The translations under genes were made by a program, and so were the position numbers. Shown in pieces: positions 5,806-7,245 of a DNA stretch of 7,245 nucleotides. Origin of the DNA: SOIA01 sp050116035 (GTDB taxonomy: Bacteria; Acidobacteriota; Aminicenantia; Aminicenantales; Aminicenantaceae); assembly GCA_050116035.1 (NCBI GenBank), contig JASFPJ010000160.1, positions 1-7,245 on the forward strand. The letters run 5' to 3'. The notes beneath the pieces were generated by a model. The model saw only the letters and a list, made by a program, of their open reading frames with translations, made no database searches and had not been told where the DNA came from. The first letter of the stretch is position 1. Each line of letters begins with the position of its first letter.

Positions 5806-5834
5806 TTTTTATCACTGGGAAGTCTGAATGTCAA
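5806..5834 (-). promoter_or_regulatory. Promoter of the S9 peptidase gene
   Basis: On the minus strand, perfect TTGACA (5834 to 5829) is followed by 17 bases and TAAAAA (5811 to 5806, 4/6), preceded by TGA as an extended -10. The predicted start near 5799 gives a leader of about 22 bases containing the AGGAGG ribosome site. Confidence 0.55.
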
Positions 5835-5930
5835 ATTCCATATGTCTAGGATTTTGTTGCACCAATAATATTAGACTTAATGATTCCTGTTGAAATTCGA
5901 TTACGTTTTGAACTCGGTTGCGCCCATGCA

Positions 5931-5959
5931 TTGAGCTAGGTGCTTATTGTGGCTATAAT
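5931..5959 (+). promoter_or_regulatory. Promoter of the porin gene
   Basis: TTGAGC (5931-5936, 4/6) and a perfect TATAAT (5954-5959) are exactly 17 bases apart. The predicted start near 5966 leaves a leader of about 100 bases before ATG 6066. It faces away from the peptidase promoter in the same 288-base intergenic region. Confidence 0.6.
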
Positions 5960-6065
5960 AATAGGCTAATTTAGTCTGATTGGGATATTGATTTTAATTT
6001 GATCTCGGAAGAAGTCAAGATACAAGTATTTTAGTGTGTGATACAAGCCGCGAAGAGGAATTATC

Positions 6066-7073
6066 ATGACAAAAGAAAAGTCGGGAAAAATGAGAAAGAG
6101 TGTGTTCTTGTTCGTCATTTTTTGTCTGCTTTCCCTGGTGCGTCCTTCTGTGGCCGGACAAGAAGAGTCCGTATCTCCAGCGAATTTGTCAATAAAATTG
6201 AACGGCTATGTTCAGGTGAGGTATGCACATTATTGGGATACAGGTGCAAATGGATTCAGAATCAGGAGAGCCAGATTCGGGTTCAAAGGAGAGTTCCTCA
6301 AGAATTTCAATGTCAAGCTTCAAGTGGATGGAACAAGGAGTCCGGTTCTCCTGGATGCGGCGGTTGAGATCTCTTCGATTCCCTATGCTACGCTCTCTTT
6401 TGGCCAGTTCAAAGTGCCCTTCAGTCTGGAGAACCTCACATCCAGCTCTGCCCTTGATCTTGTGAATCGTACGCAGACTGTGGAGCAACTGTGCCCAGGT
6501 CAGGATATCGGATCGAGCGGACGAGATATCGGAGTGACTGTCAGTGGAAAGTTCTCGATACTGGAATACACATTAGGCGTTTTTAACGGCTCAGGGATCA
6601 ATTGGATAGACATGAATGACCAAAAAGACATAGTCGGAAGGTTGATTCTCCGTCCTTTCGATTCTCTTGCCCTCGGAGTTTCGCATTACATGGGTGATCA
6701 AAGGCTCTTTGGTGGTGCCACACATGTGAATAGAGACAGAACTGGAGTGGATGTGTTTTTTTCTAAAGGGCCAGCCTTTATCAAAGGGGAATATTTTTTT
6801 GCGAGAGATGATCAATTTGAGAGATCTGGCTGGTATGTCCGTGGAGCGTATTCATTCATTCCGGAAAAGCTTCAGGCCCTAATCAATTATGATTCCTATG
6901 ACCGTGATCTGGACTTAGCCGGAAACCGGATAGATGTTTTGACTCTGGGTCTGAACTGGTTTTTTTCGCAGAAAACAAAGCTTCAGATCAATTATGAGCA
7001 TCATAGGGATGAATTCGCAGGCACAACGGATAATGCCTTCCTCGCTCAATTCCAAGCTTATTTTGAAAAATAA
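6066..7073 (+). CDS. Outer-membrane porin, OprP/OprO (phosphate-selective porin) family
   Basis: 335 residues. A beta-barrel channel for small solutes; the family is named for phosphate and polyphosphate porins, but many members have unknown substrates. The signal peptide covers residues 1-30 (basic MTKEKSGKMRK, hydrophobic VFLFVIFCLLSLV, cleavage near SVA-GQ). Family hallmarks are LNGYVQVRYAHY followed by FRIRRARFGFKGEF with its basic cluster, then LSFGQFKVPFSLE and DLVNRT. Alternating amphipathic strands continue to the end, finishing in FLAQFQAYFEK with the aromatic-rich terminal strand expected for BAM insertion. The start ATG 6066 has AGAGGAA (6054-6060) 5 bases upstream. A second in-frame ATG at 6090 would shorten the signal peptide's basic part and has a weaker ribosome site. 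At 335 residues it is shorter than OprP (about 420), as in many environmental relatives. It is divergent from the peptidase gene. Substrate cannot be told from sequence. Confidence 0.88.
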   Translation: MTKEKSGKMRKSVFLFVIFCLLSLVRPSVAGQEESVSPANLSIKLNGYVQVRYAHYWDTGANGFRIRRARFGFKGEFLKNFNVKLQVDGTRSPVLLDAAVEISSIPYATLSFGQFKVPFSLENLTSSSALDLVNRTQTVEQLCPGQDIGSSGRDIGVTVSGKFSILEYTLGVFNGSGINWIDMNDQKDIVGRLILRPFDSLALGVSHYMGDQRLFGGATHVNRDRTGVDVFFSKGPAFIKGEYFFARDDQFERSGWYVRGAYSFIPEKLQALINYDSYDRDLDLAGNRIDVLTLGLNWFFSQKTKLQINYEHHRDEFAGTTDNAFLAQFQAYFEK

Positions 7074-7245
7074 TAAAAAGTAACAGAAGAGGACAGAACC
7101 GTTTTAAAGACGGGGGACAGTAAAAAAAGAAAAAAGGGTAAAAAAGGGGATATAAAAAAGGGGACAGGCTACTTTTTTCAGGACTGTCCCTTTCAGTCCT
7201 CATAATAAATAAAGAGAGGGATTGTCCCTTTTCTTTAAAAAAGTA
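7074..7245. repeat. Cluster of GGGGACAG-type repeats and overlapping hairpins
   Basis: At least five degenerate copies lie in 172 bases: GAGGACAGAACCGTTTTAA (7089-7107), GGGGGACAG followed by TA7 (7112-7128), GGGGACAGGCTACTTTTTT (7160-7178), and minus-strand GGGACAGTCC (7190 to 7181) and GGGACAATCCC (7228 to 7218). Between them AAAAAAGGG-type units repeat (7128-7163). GGGGACAGGCTACTTTTT is, from memory, a common intergenic motif in several bacterial lineages where it accompanies RAYT-type (REP-associated tyrosine) transposases. No transposase is visible here. No coding region is seen up to the window edge. Confidence 0.6.
7154..7193 (-). terminator. Hairpin with T-tract, terminator-like on the minus strand
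   Basis: GGGACAG (7161-7167) pairs with CTGTCCC (7184-7190) around a 16-base loop. Read on the minus strand the stem is followed by a T6 run (7159 to 7154), as in an intrinsic terminator. On the plus strand only TTT follows. A second stem, AGGACTG (7180-7186) with CAGTCCT (7194-7200), is mutually exclusive with it. It may simply be a palindromic repeat unit rather than a working terminator. Confidence 0.35.

Overview
The window looks like chromosomal DNA from a Gram-negative (diderm) bacterium. It encodes an outer-membrane beta-barrel porin and several proteins with Sec signal peptides. Coding regions are of moderate base composition, roughly half G+C by eye. The style of the genes (secreted S9 peptidase, short ComEA-like protein, short GGGGACAG-type intergenic repeats) would fit uncultured lineages such as Aminicenantes/Acidobacteriota or delta-proteobacteria, but the taxonomy is only a weak inference.

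Layout. (1) 1-714, plus strand: the 3' four fifths of a XerC/XerD-type tyrosine recombinase, cut by the window edge. (2) 758-1362, minus strand: a visibly AT-rich two-gene cassette of a small RelE-like DUF4258 protein followed by a DUF2283 domain fused to an excisionase-type helix-turn-helix. It is preceded by a near-consensus sigma-70 promoter and a dyad that fills the predicted 5' leader. This resembles an undercharacterised toxin-antitoxin-like module. (3) 1363-1674: a gene-free stretch with that promoter, a nested inverted repeat and the promoter of the next gene. (4) 1675-1992, plus: a secreted ComEA-like helix-hairpin-helix protein. (5) 2134-3385, minus: mgtC/sapB-like membrane protein and rdgB (XTP/dITP pyrophosphatase), overlapping by 8 bases with a TTG start. 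(6) 3582-5777, minus: an exported dipeptidyl-peptidase IV-like S9 peptidase with a complete catalytic triad and the double-Glu amino-terminus clamp. (7) 6066-7073, plus: an OprP/OprO-like porin, divergent from the peptidase, with facing promoters in 5778-6065. (8) 7074-7245: a cluster of GGGGACAG-type repeats and overlapping hairpins.

Two signals stand out. The first is the DUF4258 / DUF2283-HTH cassette with its promoter-proximal dyad. The second is a degenerate short repeat, roughly GGGnnCAGnCCTTTTT. It occurs in every intergenic region lying at a gene 3' end, usually in the sense direction of the gene it follows, and at one place it supplies the stop codon of rdgB. The peptidase and porin could act together in peptide processing and uptake at the envelope, but that link is inferred only from their divergent arrangement.
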